The notes under the pieces are model-generated. The model saw only the letters and a list, made by a program, of their open reading frames with translations. It was not told the DNA's origin and did not search any database. From Gyromitra esculenta (Eukaryota > Ascomycota > Pezizomycetes > Pezizales > Discinaceae): a DNA stretch of 64,000 nt. Made by a program: the position numbers and the translations under genes. Shown here piece after piece: positions 19,224 through 31,600 of the stretch. The stretch is taken from NCBI GenBank assembly GCA_038503075.1, contig JBCAML010000005.1, positions 1,178,001 through 1,242,000 on the forward strand, read 5' to 3'. Positions within the stretch are counted from its first letter, which is position 1, and every line of letters begins with the position of its first letter.

Positions 19224-21412
19224 TCAAAATCTTAGTAATATAAACTTATCTCCGACCCCTTCAACTCCCCTGACAGCCACTCTGTTTTTCGTGTGATCCT
19301 CTTCATCTTCTACCTCCACCTCCACCTCCACCTCATCCGCCATCTCCATTTCCACATCACTGTCATCGTACTCCACAATCTCCACTTCCACCACCCCTCC
19401 TCTCGCTTTCGCCTTCTCCAGCTCCATCTCCTCCTTCCTCCAATCCCTCTTCTTAACAATCCGATACAACATCCACCCACACCCCTCAAACACCCAAGAA
19501 TTATCCACCTTCCCCTCAACCTCCAGCACCTCTTTCCACCTCGGAAACAGCGTATCGTCCCCCAAATTCATAGCCCACGGTGCCTCCGCGCCCCTCTCAA
19601 ACCACAACGTGATAGCTCTCCCCTCATCGCAAACCCTCTCCTTTCCAGAACTAGTATAATACCTCCCTTCCCCTCCACCCCATTTCAACATCCCCCCACC
19701 GCTCCCCTCCTCCTTCAGGGTATAACTACACACCGCAACCGGCCACTTAACGAATCCTTCCCTCTGCACTAAATCCTCATACGGCAGCAACAGCGTCGGC
19801 ACCGCCATGACCCCCCCGCCACCGCCGTGATGCTCCGAAGGCACAAAGTACAGCGTGGGCTTGACCTTCTCTCTGCCACCGTGCGCGTCGTCTTTGGACG
19901 CCGCAGGGAACGTGTTGATGCGCCACTCGATCATGACCGGGGTGCGTTCACCTGTGAATCTATGCTTTTGGTCCAGTCCGTCAAGACCTACGCGAGCGCC
20001 GCGGGTACCGTAGACACCGTAGGATCCGACCCACGACACCATTACCTCCTCGCCGAACTCGATAGCTTCTTCGTCGCCTAGGGCGTCTAGGGAGGAAGAT
20101 GAAGATGCGGGGGGGTTAGGCTGTGGGGGGCGTGGACGCGATACTGTGGTACAGGAGCGCTCGAAGCGCCATTCCCAGAGACGGGAGTCATCGCGCTCGA
20201 GGCGGTATTCGAAGAGCGGGCGGGAGTCGGCGAGGGTGACCTTTTTAAGGGTGTTGCCGGTGGTAGCAGATACCACGATTACAGAGCCGTTTCCGCGGTC
20301 GTAGAAGCCACCGACGCCGGGGTCGTTGTAGACGAAGAGGTATTTACCGAGGGTGTCGATTGTTAGTCCGGTTGTGGTTGTGGAGTATGCGAAGTCGCGC
20401 CATAGCGCTGGGGGTTTTGATTTCACAACTTCGCCTGGCGCTAGTGGGGTCGTGAATTGGGCGGGCTGAAGGGTGTAGATGAAGAGGGAACCGGCAGAGA
20501 GGGAAGTGAAGAGGGAGGTGTTTGCTGCAGTGTGGGTGAGGAGCGTGGTACCATAGAAGGAGAAAGAGGATATGAGATGGCCGAGAGTTTCCAAGTGGAG
20601 GGAGTAGATGTGGAAAAAGGTATGTTGGTGTTTGCTGTTTTGAGTTAGTAGAGGTGGATAGTGGTATCATTGGTAGTTTGGGGGTGGGGGGATATGATTT
20701 GTTGGAGGAATTACCATAGTCGTGGTGCAATTTGGATCCCGTAATATCCCAGTTCTATTTTCTCATCCGTATATAGGCCCTGCTCCGTATCCTGCGGGTT
20801 TGATGATAGCGTGTGTTTATGTCGTCCCCCGACCACCATCACCCCGCGTCCAGCCTCACACCATATATCTCTCAGAACAGCACTACCAAAAAGTTGTCCA
20901 TGCTCATTATAACACCCACCCACCAGGGCCTCTAGCTCAACCACGGCCTCTTCATCATGCCTTATATCCCACAGCGTACAATCCCATCCCACACTCAGCT
21001 TCTGCTCCCTAGTCTGGTACGCGAGCACTTGATCTTCCTGGCTGAAAAACAACGGGTAACAGTGCAGCTCGCTCGTCTCACGGGGATTGCGACGGCGCGG
21101 TTGTGTGTAGGAGCGCCGAACAACGGCGTCGAACACCTCTTTCGTACGGTCTTGGAGCTCGTACCGTGATTCCGCTGAATGCGGGTAGTGGGTGATGAGC
21201 GCGTGGGAAACCACATCGTGGGAAGAGAGGATATCGTAGAGGGTTTTAGACACGTGACGCAGGAGCAGCACTGAGTAGCCTGTGGGGAGGTGGTCGGTTA
21301 TTGCGATGAGGAGCTCGGTTGGGAGACATTCGAGTGCTGACTGGAGGGGTATTTTCTAATGAGCATTACAGAAACAGGTCTGGGGAGAGTTGGGTAAGCT
21401 TACGGTTGGCAT
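19224..21412 (-). CDS. F-box protein with large C-terminal repeat-like region
   Basis: Three coding exons: 21412-21404 (only nine bases, Met-Pro-Thr), 21355-20715 and 20634-19224, with introns of 48 and 80 nt, giving 686 residues. Exon 2 opens with a clear F-box (LECLPTELLIAITDHL, then LLLRHVSKTLYDIL). The remainder is rich in beta-strand, Gly and aromatic residues, with propeller-like stretches such as DTLGKYLFVYNDPGVGG and RDDSRLWEWRFER, and ends in an acidic tail alternating Glu and Val (about 650-675). It probably acts as an SCF substrate receptor. The C-terminal region may be a WD40-like propeller, but I see no canonical WD repeats. The tiny first exon is inferred from an in-phase GTAAGC donor and an ATTAG acceptor. 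Without it the F-box has no nearby start. Confidence 0.75.
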
Positions 21413-22215
21413 TTTTTGGGATCCGTCTCTTGCAGGACTGTAGTTGGTGGAGGTGGAACAGCTTCCTGGTCAGATACCACCATTGATCGGATTAGGGTTA
21501 GGGCTGCGATAGAGGAGACAGATATAATTAGCTGCGGCCAATCGATGCCTCTTTGCTCGTGGCGGCTCCGCCTAAGCGAGCTACCCCGCAGACGGCTGCC
21601 TTGCTCACCATCTGTCACTCGGGCCTTTTATACGTCACGGTGCATCCAGGTATCAAATAATCCTAGCAACGGCCAATACGACAATCGGCAAGGAAAGCAA
21701 GAGATAGGCACATATATATAATGTATGTGCTGTATAAAAACCGGGAAGCTTTCTCAGTTCCATTGTAATAGAGATCGACTGGAGTCGTTTCTGGATGTAT
21801 GGCGAAACTGGGTAGTCTCGTAGACCAGGCTTGCTGGTGTTTTGTACTTGGACAGGTGCCAAGATATATACTTCAGCTTAATAAGCATCTCAACGTGACC
21901 TAAACCCTAATTCTCCCAGTTCCTCGACACCTCAGAGCTCAACACCTAGACTGGGAGTGTAGCGAATCCCGCCTGAAATTCGAAAAAACCCGATAAAGCC
22001 CATGAGAAGCAGACATGTAGAGTAATTCACGAGTTTTGATTTTATTGATCTTAATTTTTAGCTTTTTAGGGGATTCATCGCACACACCCGTCTCATCACA
22101 CCCCCAGGTACGACTCTACTTACTGACGTGCTCGCGTCAGGCAAGAAGTTTAGAAAAACAAGGAGAATCTCTGCAGCAACTAGGACATCTAGAATTCGTG
22201 TCTCTGGAGTCTTCT

Positions 22216-22315
22216 ACAGCTCAATCGCCCTGTAAGGGTTCGCTTTATAAGGGTAATCGCTCTATAAGGGTAAAAAATTTGGTCCGGAGTGAACCCTAAT
22301 AGGGAGATTGAACTG
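22216..22315. mobile_element. pogo/Fot1-like MITE
   Basis: A 100-bp element between TA dinucleotides (22214-22215, 22316-22317) with ends CAGCTCAATCGCCCT and AGGGAGATTGAACTG. The inverted arms extend about 25 bases with five mismatches. The inside repeats TATAAGGGTAA and contains TTTGGTCC, a style typical of pogo/Tigger/Fot1 termini. No transposase is present, so it would depend on a source elsewhere. Confidence 0.7.
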
Positions 22316-23549
22316 TAACCAATCAGCACCCCTCAGGGATCTCCCTTATTTCTCCAAACTTCTTGCCCGACGCAATTAAGTGATAACCGTGGTGGGCTAC
22401 CTAGCTGTAGGTTCACTGAAGAACCAGACTTATGTTTTTCGGCTGACATGCATACTTACTCTACAATTGCCGCGATGCATTTATGCGTATTTAACAGACA
22501 GCTGAAAACAGGGCTTAGGTGTCTGTGTCTCACGCTAACGCCGAACAGATATCAACACAACGAATACAGTATATCCCCACAACCTGATTCTAGTTTTTCT
22601 TCAGCAGGGTCCGAGAGATGTAACAAAATATAACATCATCGAAAGGAGGATATCCAATTCCCGAGTTGAGCTGAGTTGGCGATATCGATCCAAGAGGTAG
22701 TTGGGGTCAAACGCAGTTTGCTCTAGTACTGTTGCTACTGTTACTAGGCTCTAACAATAAGTGACCGAACAGGAAGGGTCTGCATGCGTTATGAGGCAGC
22801 ATAGAAATGGTCGATAATAATGAACAGTTGTGATCGTAATCCCTTAATGAGACATGCATGTAAGCCACGAATAGCACAGTGACTCTACCTCAGTGGCCGA
22901 GTCACTCAACCACACCAGTCCTAAACTCACAAACTAAGGAATATTCACAGCAGCAAGGTAGAAAGTTAGTATTTTCTCCTAAAACCTCAATGATCTATCT
23001 CAAGTCACCTCGTATGATGTGGTACAATCATTTCCTTGCGCTCTTTCATGGTTCAGAAAGCAAAGAAACATTCAGCCGTGCAAGGGATGTGCCAATTAGT
23101 TCCAGTGTTGTTCGGTGGTGAGCTAGGATCAACACTTGCTTGTTTCGCTGCAGATCCATGCCCGTTCGGTCATCTATTGTTAAAGCCTTGTACTACAGGT
23201 ACCGTTCTGGTTAGCCTACACGGTGAGGATCCCAACAGGTAGCCAATGACTGAATCCACGCCTTGGCTGAAGAACTCCTGAGCATCTGGATCTTGGTGGC
23301 TGTTATGTGTTATAGCTCAAAATGGGCGATGCCACCCTCTACCGAGAGTCGCATAGCCTTATTGCTATTCCCCGTGTGACAAAGACTTGATCCACGCCAT
23401 GCCTACCACTCAGCTTAGCTAGCTGAGCTTCTCAACCCCAGGGTGAGGATCCCAAAATGATATCGCCATTCAGAGAGAAAAAGCAAGCATCGCTCAATTA
23501 GGTCAATTGCATTTCAACGATGACTCGTCACTCTCCAGCTGCAGACTAC

Positions 23550-23555
23550 TATATA
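23550..23555 (+). promoter_or_regulatory. TATA box of the VIT/vWA gene
   Basis: TATATA lies 77-82 bases upstream of the ATG at 23632, followed by a CT/CA-rich leader, which is a plausible core promoter arrangement for a fungal gene. Confidence 0.5.
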
Positions 23556-23631
23556 GCATCCTTCCTCCCACCAGATTCATCGAAATCCACTCCAACCTCT
23601 ACACATCACTTCACCACCCCCAAAAGATACA

Positions 23632-26445
23632 ATGACTAGAATCTGCGCTGGAATCTACCACTCAACTGCCCAAGATCCACTCACACCCCTCCCCGTCCTC
23701 ACCACCCGTCTTCGCACCGAAATCGTTGATCTAACTGCAACCCACACACTCACCCAAATCTTCTACAACCCAATTCTGCGTGGCTTAAGTGAAGCCCCTC
23801 CGATCAATGAAGCAAAATACACTTTCCCCCTCTACGAGTCCTGCGCCGTAACTGCATTCACCGCCCAGATTGGCTCCAAGCTGATCCACGGTGTCGTCAA
23901 GCCGAAAGAGGAAGCAAAGGCCGTCTACGCCAAAGCCAAAGCCGCCGGGAAGCAAGCTGCACTACTTGAGCAAAACACCGGCGAGGTGTTTACGACGAGC
24001 GTTGGTAATATCCCCGCAGGTGCATTCGTCGTCATATGCATAAAGTATGTGCACGAGATCAAGCAGGATGTAGAAGTGGAAGGCGTGCGCCTTGTTATCC
24101 CGACGATTATCGGGCCGAAATATGGATGGCTCAGCCCCGATAGCGATCTGTATTCGCTCAACTGGTCAGCGAATTGGAACTCCATGTCGCCGGAGCTTGA
24201 GAGAGCGTGTTCTGGCAGACCTGAAACCGCCGGCTTGTCGATGGAGATCATAGCGACCATGAACGGCACCATCCGCGGGATCCAGTCACCTTCGCATCCC
24301 ATCTCCGTTGATATTGGTACCCACAGCACCAGCTCCGACGATTTCAGCCCTCAGAAGGCGCGCGCAACACTGGCAACCAATTCGACCTCCCTCACGAGAC
24401 TAGATAAAGACTTTATACTCATCGTCAACTCGACCGAGATAGGCAATCCGCGGGCCTTCCTCGCGCCGCATCCCGACCGCCCTGACACCTCGACCCTCAT
24501 GGTCACGTTGGTGCCGCGTTTCGCACTCCCACAGCAGAATCCGGAAATTGTTTTTGTGGTCGACCGCTCCGGCTCCATGTACAATACGATCAAAACTGTC
24601 AAGTCGGCTCTGCACGTCTTTCTCGCCTCCCTGCCGGTTGGGACCTTCTTTAATATCTGCTCGTTCGGCGACAGTTACTCTTTCCTCTGGGATACATCGC
24701 AGCAATATAGCGCAGAGACGCTGGCGACCGCAAAGCGCCATGTCGACTCTATGGATGCTGATCTCGGTGGGACGCAGATGCTCCGGCCTATCCAGCAAGC
24801 TGTAGCGCAGCGCCGTAAAGACCTGCATACGGAGGTGCTGGTGCTTACTGATGGCGAGATCTGGGAGACCGAAGAGTTATTTTCGTATATCAACATAGCG
24901 AGGGCCGACGGGACCGTCCGTTTCTTTTCGCTAGGTATCGGAGAGAGCGTTTCGCATTTGCTTGTGGAGGGGATCTCGCGCGCGGGAGGAGGGTATTCGC
25001 AGCTGGTTGGGACCGATGAGAAGATGCAGAAGAAACTGATCCGCATGTTGAAGGCCGCGCTCACCCCACACGTGACTGACTGGAGTGTGGATTGGGAGGA
25101 GAAGGCCGCTCAACTGGCCGCCTACGCCGCACAGAGGCCCGCACCCCCCGCACCGCCTGCGGCCCAAGCTCCAGTAGTCAAACCTACCGTATCCCTATTC
25201 AACACCAGCACTCCCATTGATGACACCATCACCTCCCCGGCCTCACAGCCGCTCCCCGCCGTGTCTATCCCGCCTATCCTCCAATCCCCCTCCACCATCC
25301 CCCCGCTCTTCCCCTATACCCGCACCACCGTCTACTTCCACCTCACCACCCCGCCCCCTGCCACCATCACCCTCCAGGGCTCTGCCCGCACCGACGCCAA
25401 CACCCTCCACCCGCTCAAGCTCGATATCCCCATCACGCGTATCACATCCCGCACCACCGCTCTCGGCCTCCACGCCCTCCTCGGACGCAAGCTTCTCCAA
25501 GACCTCGAAGAGGGCCGCTGCACCTACCTCCCCGACATACCCGCCCTCGCGACCACCCTGCGCGACCGCGAAGGCGCCCGTCTCGGCGTCCACTTCGGTC
25601 TCGCCAGTAAATGGACCTCCTTCGTCGCCGTCGACAGCACCGACGAAGATAACGTCCAACCCGCCACCCCGCCACCGCCACCACCACGCGACCCATCAAT
25701 TAGTTCAGCTCCAGCATATTACAGCCACAGCCCCAGCGTTAGCCAACCACCCACAGGCCAAGGTATAACCTCCTACGGTTTCCGCCGCTACCGCCAGACT
25801 GCGCGGATGACGACCGGTGGTAGAGCTAGCGTGCAGACGTATTCGCTCGCCTCGCCGGCATCCGCGCCTTCTCCGCGAGCGGGTTCGTTAGCTATGGATA
25901 ATGAGGAGGAGGAGGAGGAGGATGAGGATGAGGATGAGGAGGATAGCCCTCCTATAGCTAAACGATCTAAAGGGGCAAGAACTCAATTTATGGGTGCTGA
26001 GGCAGAGGTGGATGAGGATCTGATGGATTACTCGGATACTAATGATGTGGTGAGGGGGAGGTTCGCAAAGGGGGTGGAGATGGAGGACGAGGACGAAGAC
26101 GAAGACGAGGTGGATTGGGACGAGGATATGGTGTCGGTTTTGTCGCGGCTGCAGCTGTTTTCGGGACAGTTTAAGCTGTCAAAGAACCTGCTTAAGAGGC
26201 TCAAGCTTACGAAGGAGAAGGTCGAGGAAGCAAAGGTGAAATTGGGGATCGTGGGGGACGAAGAGAAGGAGAATGCGTTTGCCACGGCGTTGGTCCTGGC
26301 GTATTTACGTGTGAAGTTGGGGGAGAGCGAAGAAGAGTGGGAGTTGATGGCAGATAAAGCAAGGGCGACTTTGAGCACACATCTGAATGAGGAGGAGCTG
26401 AAGAAGGTGGAGGCGGAAGCGGAGGACTTGGTGAAGGGGCTTTAA
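23632..26445 (+). CDS. VIT and von Willebrand factor A domain protein
   Basis: Single-exon frame of 937 residues. A VIT domain (vault/inter-alpha-trypsin type) spans about 23-145, with the conserved run YTFPLYESCAVTAFTAQIG and the GNIPAGAFVVICIKYV strand. A vWA domain follows (about 300-470) with an intact metal-ion-dependent adhesion site: DRSGS (D311, S313, S315), a Thr in LGGTQM (about 382) and TDGE (T406, D407). A Pro-rich linker, a second beta-rich segment (about 560-680), two acidic runs (about 757-772 and 817-832) and a helical C-terminus follow. The family includes animal VWA5A and the PARP4 core. Fungal members are common, cytosolic and poorly characterised; metal-dependent protein binding is inferred. 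It converges on the 1384-aa gene, with 477 bases between the stop codons. Confidence 0.88.
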   Translation: MTRICAGIYHSTAQDPLTPLPVLTTRLRTEIVDLTATHTLTQIFYNPILRGLSEAPPINEAKYTFPLYESCAVTAFTAQIGSKLIHGVVKPKEEAKAVYAKAKAAGKQAALLEQNTGEVFTTSVGNIPAGAFVVICIKYVHEIKQDVEVEGVRLVIPTIIGPKYGWLSPDSDLYSLNWSANWNSMSPELERACSGRPETAGLSMEIIATMNGTIRGIQSPSHPISVDIGTHSTSSDDFSPQKARATLATNSTSLTRLDKDFILIVNSTEIGNPRAFLAPHPDRPDTSTLMVTLVPRFALPQQNPEIVFVVDRSGSMYNTIKTVKSALHVFLASLPVGTFFNICSFGDSYSFLWDTSQQYSAETLATAKRHVDSMDADLGGTQMLRPIQQAVAQRRKDLHTEVLVLTDGEIWETEELFSYINIARADGTVRFFSLGIGESVSHLLVEGISRAGGGYSQLVGTDEKMQKKLIRMLKAALTPHVTDWSVDWEEKAAQLAAYAAQRPAPPAPPAAQAPVVKPTVSLFNTSTPIDDTITSPASQPLPAVSIPPILQSPSTIPPLFPYTRTTVYFHLTTPPPATITLQGSARTDANTLHPLKLDIPITRITSRTTALGLHALLGRKLLQDLEEGRCTYLPDIPALATTLRDREGARLGVHFGLASKWTSFVAVDSTDEDNVQPATPPPPPPRDPSISSAPAYYSHSPSVSQPPTGQGITSYGFRRYRQTARMTTGGRASVQTYSLASPASAPSPRAGSLAMDNEEEEEEDEDEDEEDSPPIAKRSKGARTQFMGAEAEVDEDLMDYSDTNDVVRGRFAKGVEMEDEDEDEDEVDWDEDMVSVLSRLQLFSGQFKLSKNLLKRLKLTKEKVEEAKVKLGIVGDEEKENAFATALVLAYLRVKLGESEEEWELMADKARATLSTHLNEEELKKVEAEAEDLVKGL

Positions 26446-26922
26446 GAAATGGGGGTCATGTACTATCACTCGAGCTCAAATTGGTAGCTTGTTGGAGAAT
26501 TAGGGTAGTATGACGAATTTGATGAGATTCAAGATTTTTAGTTCAATTGACGAACTGTTTATACGCACTCCACCTGATTTTTGGTTGCATTGATACCCGT
26601 GTTTGACTATAAGTGCCTTGAACACTCTTTTAAGGTCGAAAGTACCAGGCATCTACCTAGCACATCGAGTGATGGATTATGTCTAGATTGGATGTTTAAC
26701 CAGCCGCTTGCCTACCCACAAAGCACATCCAATTTGAATTCCTAGAATTCCTACTAACCCTACAGCTAGGGAGTCTCCTCCCCCGCTTCCTGCCCACTCC
26801 AGATCTTAGCACCTATATCTGAAACAGAATATCATAATACCCACTGTAACTAATAGACAAATAAATAAATCACAGCCTAGAACGCCATCCACCACCAAAT
26901 AAATCCCCAACCACCCAGTTAA
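26446..26922. other. Intergenic, convergent 3' ends
   Basis: 477 bases between the stop codons of the VIT/vWA gene and the 1384-aa gene. AT-rich with no gene or element seen. Confidence 0.6.
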
Positions 26923-29900
26923 TTAAGTTTTTCCTGTCTTGGTCACTTTAATATCCACCTCAATATCACTTTCAAGCCCATCCATAAGGCCTTCTCTAAC
27001 CTCGTCCCACAACTTCCACAGCAAAGCCCTAATGAAGTGAAGTGTCTTCCCAATCCCATACTCAAGCACAAAGTCAACCTTGATCCCCGCGATTACACCT
27101 TGAATACGGGCCGACAACGGCTGGCCTTTTTTCACCAAATCGTTCAGCGATCCGTACAGCTCGATTCGGTGGATATTGAAAACACTCTCAAGTGTTTCCA
27201 CGATTTTCTCTCCGATATCCTTCAGCTTGGGACCATTTCTAGCCACCTCCTTTTCGATACCTGTTACAGCTTCGTGTGCCACCTCGAGCTCTCTGGCAGC
27301 ACCTTTGACGATCTTCAAGTCCTTAGACGCGGACTCGAGTCTTTCAAACTCAGACGATTGCGGGAGGGTCTCAAGTTTGGTTTTGAGGTTTTTAACTGTT
27401 GCCTGTTTAGTCACCTTGAACTCCTCTAGTTCCTCCTGTGCTTTCTTTAAGGCTATTTTTTCGTTGGCAACGGCTGTTTGCTCTTCAATAGCCTTTTTGG
27501 AAGCCTCGACCTTTTGGTTTCGTCTCCTTGTCTCGGCTTCTAAATCTTGTTGAACTATTTTCATGACTGCTTCTTCTTCTCGTTTTGCTGATTGCAGCTC
27601 TATGACTTTAGCTGTCTTTACAGCAACCGCCGATTGATAACCGGAGCTCCCGAGGGCTTCCTGAGCTATGGCAAGTTTGCGCGATGCAGACATAAAGTCT
27701 GCCTCTGCTTCTTCTACGTGGCCTTTAGAGCGCCCTACTTCAAGACTCTGTACTCACATAAACATAGTTAGATTTTTATTCGTATATTAGAGTTTATGCT
27801 ATAGGAGACTTACATGTTTAACCCTGCTAAAAAAAGGTGCTTCCTCTAGTTCTCTTTTTGACTCTTCTAAATCTCTCATACTCTCATCATAGGCATCTGA
27901 GATTATCAGATTAGCTTATTATAACCCTTGAACACGTGTACCTATAATTGCAGCAAAAGCCTTACCTCGAGCCTGATGATAACTCTCCTCGGCATCTCTC
28001 AGATCCTGCAAAAGAACGCCATACATCGATTTCGTCTCCTCTTTTGTAGCGCGCACATCAAACAACTGCGCTTTGATCGCAGCTCTAAACTCCCTTCTCG
28101 TTCGCATGACCCTAATAGCCGCCGAAGTGATGAAAGCAGCCCTATCGATTCTCGCCTGTTCGAGGTGCTGGTGTGCCGCGTACACCGCGGCCTCAAACTC
28201 CTTCTTCGCTTTCTCAAGTTTTCGCTGTAATTCAAGGATACCCTCTTCGAATTCAAGCACCATCTCTTCTAGGGCGTCTTTAGCTTCCCTCTCTCTAGCC
28301 TCCCAAGCAATTTTAGCTGCGTTTAGGACTTTCTTTGCCTTAGCCATCCTAGCATTCAGTCTCTTCTTCTCCGCCTCAAAAAACTTTCGCGCGGCCTCGG
28401 GACCGTCCTTCAACGCTTTCTGAATTGCATGGAAATGCGCCCTTACGTGGTTATTGATATACTCCAGGATCTCTTGCTCGAGGATGACAGACAGAAAAAA
28501 GTCTGCATTCTTCAAGTTCTTAAAATCAGCAGCACCAACCACTCTCGCGCTAATCTCGATATCTAGCGCTTCCGCAAACGCAAATGACAAATCGAATCTC
28601 ATATCTGGCTTTGGTAGGATATCGAAAACCGAATGAACGCTTGTATCGAGATCAGACAGCTTCAGCCGCCCATCGACCATGATATGTTGCTTCATGAGTC
28701 CAAGCTCGATATTCAATGACGGCCTTGACTCAGCCACCCCGGCCAGTAGTAAGGGACCTACTTGCACGCTGTCGAATAAGGCAGTGATCTTTGTGGTGCT
28801 ACCGATAGTGCATTCGACATTTGTATTCCGTCCAAAGAGCTGTATATCTGCTTTTATCGACGCTCCAGCTGGGTAGTAGGTCGTACCGATGCTAGTCCCG
28901 GTCGAGATATAAAAGAGCACGTTTCGGAATGCGAGCAGGTCTTCAGGTGGTAGCGGTATCTCCTCTCCAGAAATATCGGATGCGAATTTGACTAGATCTG
29001 TGATACTGAGCTTGCTGAGGCTGGCTTTGAGGATTTGCTCTAATGGGTTTTCGCTGATTGCCATCGCTACCTGTACTTCAGTGCCACCTATAGCAAGACC
29101 TCCAGAGAAAGCTATTTTACTAGAAAAGGGTGGGATATGTCAGTATATCTCACTAACAGGGTTGCAAAACTACTGACCTTGGAGTTCCGGTGCTTGCTAA
29201 AACGGCATATATTATGCCCAGCTCAAGAGCAACATCTGGTCCGATCTTTACCCTTTTTCCAATTCCGAGCGGGTTGATCCAGTAATTGGTCATTTGCCTA
29301 AAATTGTATCGCGGTTAGCACACGTGTCTTAGTTCCCCAGGAAAGAATAGCCTACCCAAACCCTTCCGCAGAGTCAAGATCTGCTTTAAGGCCAAAAGTG
29401 AAAACTAGAGGTTGCGTCTGTCTAGCTACCTTGACATTCAGTGCCGCGGTGAAAATGATTTGAGGGTTCCTTGTGCACAGGAGCTCAAGTGAAATAGGTC
29501 CGGAGCTGAGGTTCGGTCCAAGAGAGAACTATTGGATGTCTGATCAGCACAGCACTAAGGAAAAAACTCGATAAATAGAGATATTTACGGTAACAGGGGC
29601 GGGTAAAACAACTCCAAAACTAAATCCACGAGCAGAAGAGTATGCTACCCTCAGTACCAGACCTCCTACTTTCCCACCAGAAACTTGATCAAGTTGTCGT
29701 ATTCTATCTATCACCGCACAGAACTGAACGCCTTCAACAGAGTTGTCAGTATAAAGATGTCTTGACCAGTGTTGAGTTTCTCACCTCTTCTAATTGGATA
29801 CTTAAAGACATTGAAATCACCAACAGGAGAATCCTGATTCGTGACAATAAAAGCCACTTGTCTCAAAGACAGATCCAAGAAAGTCCCCTTCACATCAGGC

Positions 29901-31600
29901 GCCAGACGGTTAAGTCTTAAATCTCCATCAATCTCTCCATAAGCCGTCCACATTATTGGCTGGTTCTCCTCAAAGGTCGTATAAAGCGCTACTGAGATAT
30001 CCATATCCCGAAAATTGACCTTTCCACTGATTTCAAACCCGGTTTCTCGACTAGTAGTATTCGGCTCTACCCTACCAATAAAGACATCTAGCTCTGCTTT
30101 TTTGACTGTGATTTCTCCGAGTTTAATGTCTTCCACGCTTCCGGTGATTGAGATACCATCCCTGTGGATTTTGAGCGTCGCTTTCAGGGAGGTATGGCCG
30201 TCGATGGTGATTTCACCGGAAAACGAAAGGCCTGAGGTGGCAACTCGAAGGACAAGGTTTTTCAATATGATATTGTGTTTGAAATCTTCAAGCTGTCGTC
30301 CAGTCAAATCGGAATAAAATTGTTTAATATCCGCAATAGTACACTCAGGGATCTCCGTTTGGAGATAGAATTCAGCTATGATATAATATTTGGTCAGTTT
30401 AATTTATGACGTTGCGATCATCAGTCTCCCTCAGAAGTGAATAGGAAAATAGAACTTACTGAGTGAGTAAACTCCACTTAAGTTTAAATTAACTTTTGAA
30501 AACTGCAAAGATGCTTTCGCTTCAAAAGACATGTTTCGATGAGTTTCGTTGATGGGAAAACTAGCTACTAATTCCACCGACGATAGCTACATATGAATTA
30601 AACCATCAGTAAAGACACATATTTGGGCTAGTACTCGAGAAGTAAGTGAGCTTTGACCTACCTTGAGTCCCTTAAACCCACTCACGTTAAGCCAATCATT
30701 TGCTTCCTTTTTCAGTCTCAGGACGTGAATTCCAATCTTCTCTTCCTTCAAAGAATAGTCCATAACCAACGGGACCACAGATCCAGGTATCTTTAAATCC
30801 ACGGTACCGAAGAAGCCAGCCATACAATGATAATTCGAATGATTGTTGACCTTTTCCGCACTTCTAATCGCGGTCAATTCAACGCCAACAGAAGTAAAAG
30901 TAAGCAGGTCGCCTATCTTTGTTTTTACCCCCAAGATTGTTCCAGAAAGTGCCATTTCTGGTGGTGCTAGCGGTTTCGTCCACTCCCTTGTGGATGCCAC
31001 GAACCCAGCAACACTCAACGACAAGTACTCCCCCAAGCCGAACACAGTCTTAAGTATATTATAGACACCAGCCAAGGCGCCTTCAAACAAAACCTCGGCC
31101 TTAAAATGTAGCCCTGGAGTCTTCCCACTCTCGGGCACGGCCTCCTGAAATGTGAAGGATGGATTTTTTAGCGGAACATCGCCAAATAAGGTCCCACTCA
31201 GTCCATTAAGCAGCTGCTTAAGCAGTATTCTCTCCCCAATAGTCACCATCTCTCTGACGTTATTGGCTTTTGATAGTTCCCCATGAAATGTATATATCCT
31301 CGCTGGCAGCTCCATCCCAAACAACTTTATATCGCCACCCAGCACAAACCCCGGAGGCAGCCCATGGGCGCTCACGGGTGTCTGGGGAGCTTCAACAAAC
31401 TTTCCTTTTCTATCAACCGTTATCAGCCTTGGCCGACTGGTGATTGGGACGCCGGGAAGCTTGATTCGGACTTGGGAGTCTCCGTCTTTCATCGATTCGA
31501 ACACGAGCATTTCGTGGAGAGATTTTTCATCTTCCGGCTCTAGTGTATGACGTCGATTTATAAACGTGAATAAAGTTTCGAAAATCGGAGAAGACGTCAT
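26923..31600 (-). CDS. Large beta-rich and coiled-coil protein of unknown function (nine exons)
   Basis: Spliced model with exons 31600-30662, 30586-30460, 30375-29785, 29731-29589, 29528-29356, 29297-29178, 29119-27966, 27896-27814 and 27747-26923. The eight introns are 53-84 nt and every phase is consistent, giving 1384 residues. I do not recognise the family. Residues 1 to about 910 are beta-rich, with recurring strand-turn units such as GFEISGKVNFRDMDISVAL, SGEITIDGHTSLKATLKI and a conserved-looking YWINPLGIGKRVKIGPDV. Residues about 920-1270 form long charged heptad-like helices (for example KKRLNARMAKAKKVLNAAK), interrupted around 1070-1100. A mixed C-terminal domain ends the protein. 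There is no signal peptide or transmembrane helix, suggesting an intracellular scaffold or a large lipid- or surface-binding protein. That is speculation. Exons 2-6 and 8 are short and invisible to frame-length filters. Confidence 0.75.

Larger units (their letters stand above)
21413..23631. other. Intergenic, divergent promoter region with one MITE
   Basis: Between the F-box gene (-) and the VIT/vWA gene (+). It contains the pogo-like element at 22216-22315, a telo-box-like AAACCCTAA near 21902, and a short repeated phrase (gtgaggatccc) at about 23222 and 23442. No gene seen. Confidence 0.55.

Noticed and set aside
18090..23360. Shared 14-base phrase ctaccgagagtcgc at about 18091 and 23339
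   Set aside because: Too short and without extended similarity or terminal structure to call a repeat family.
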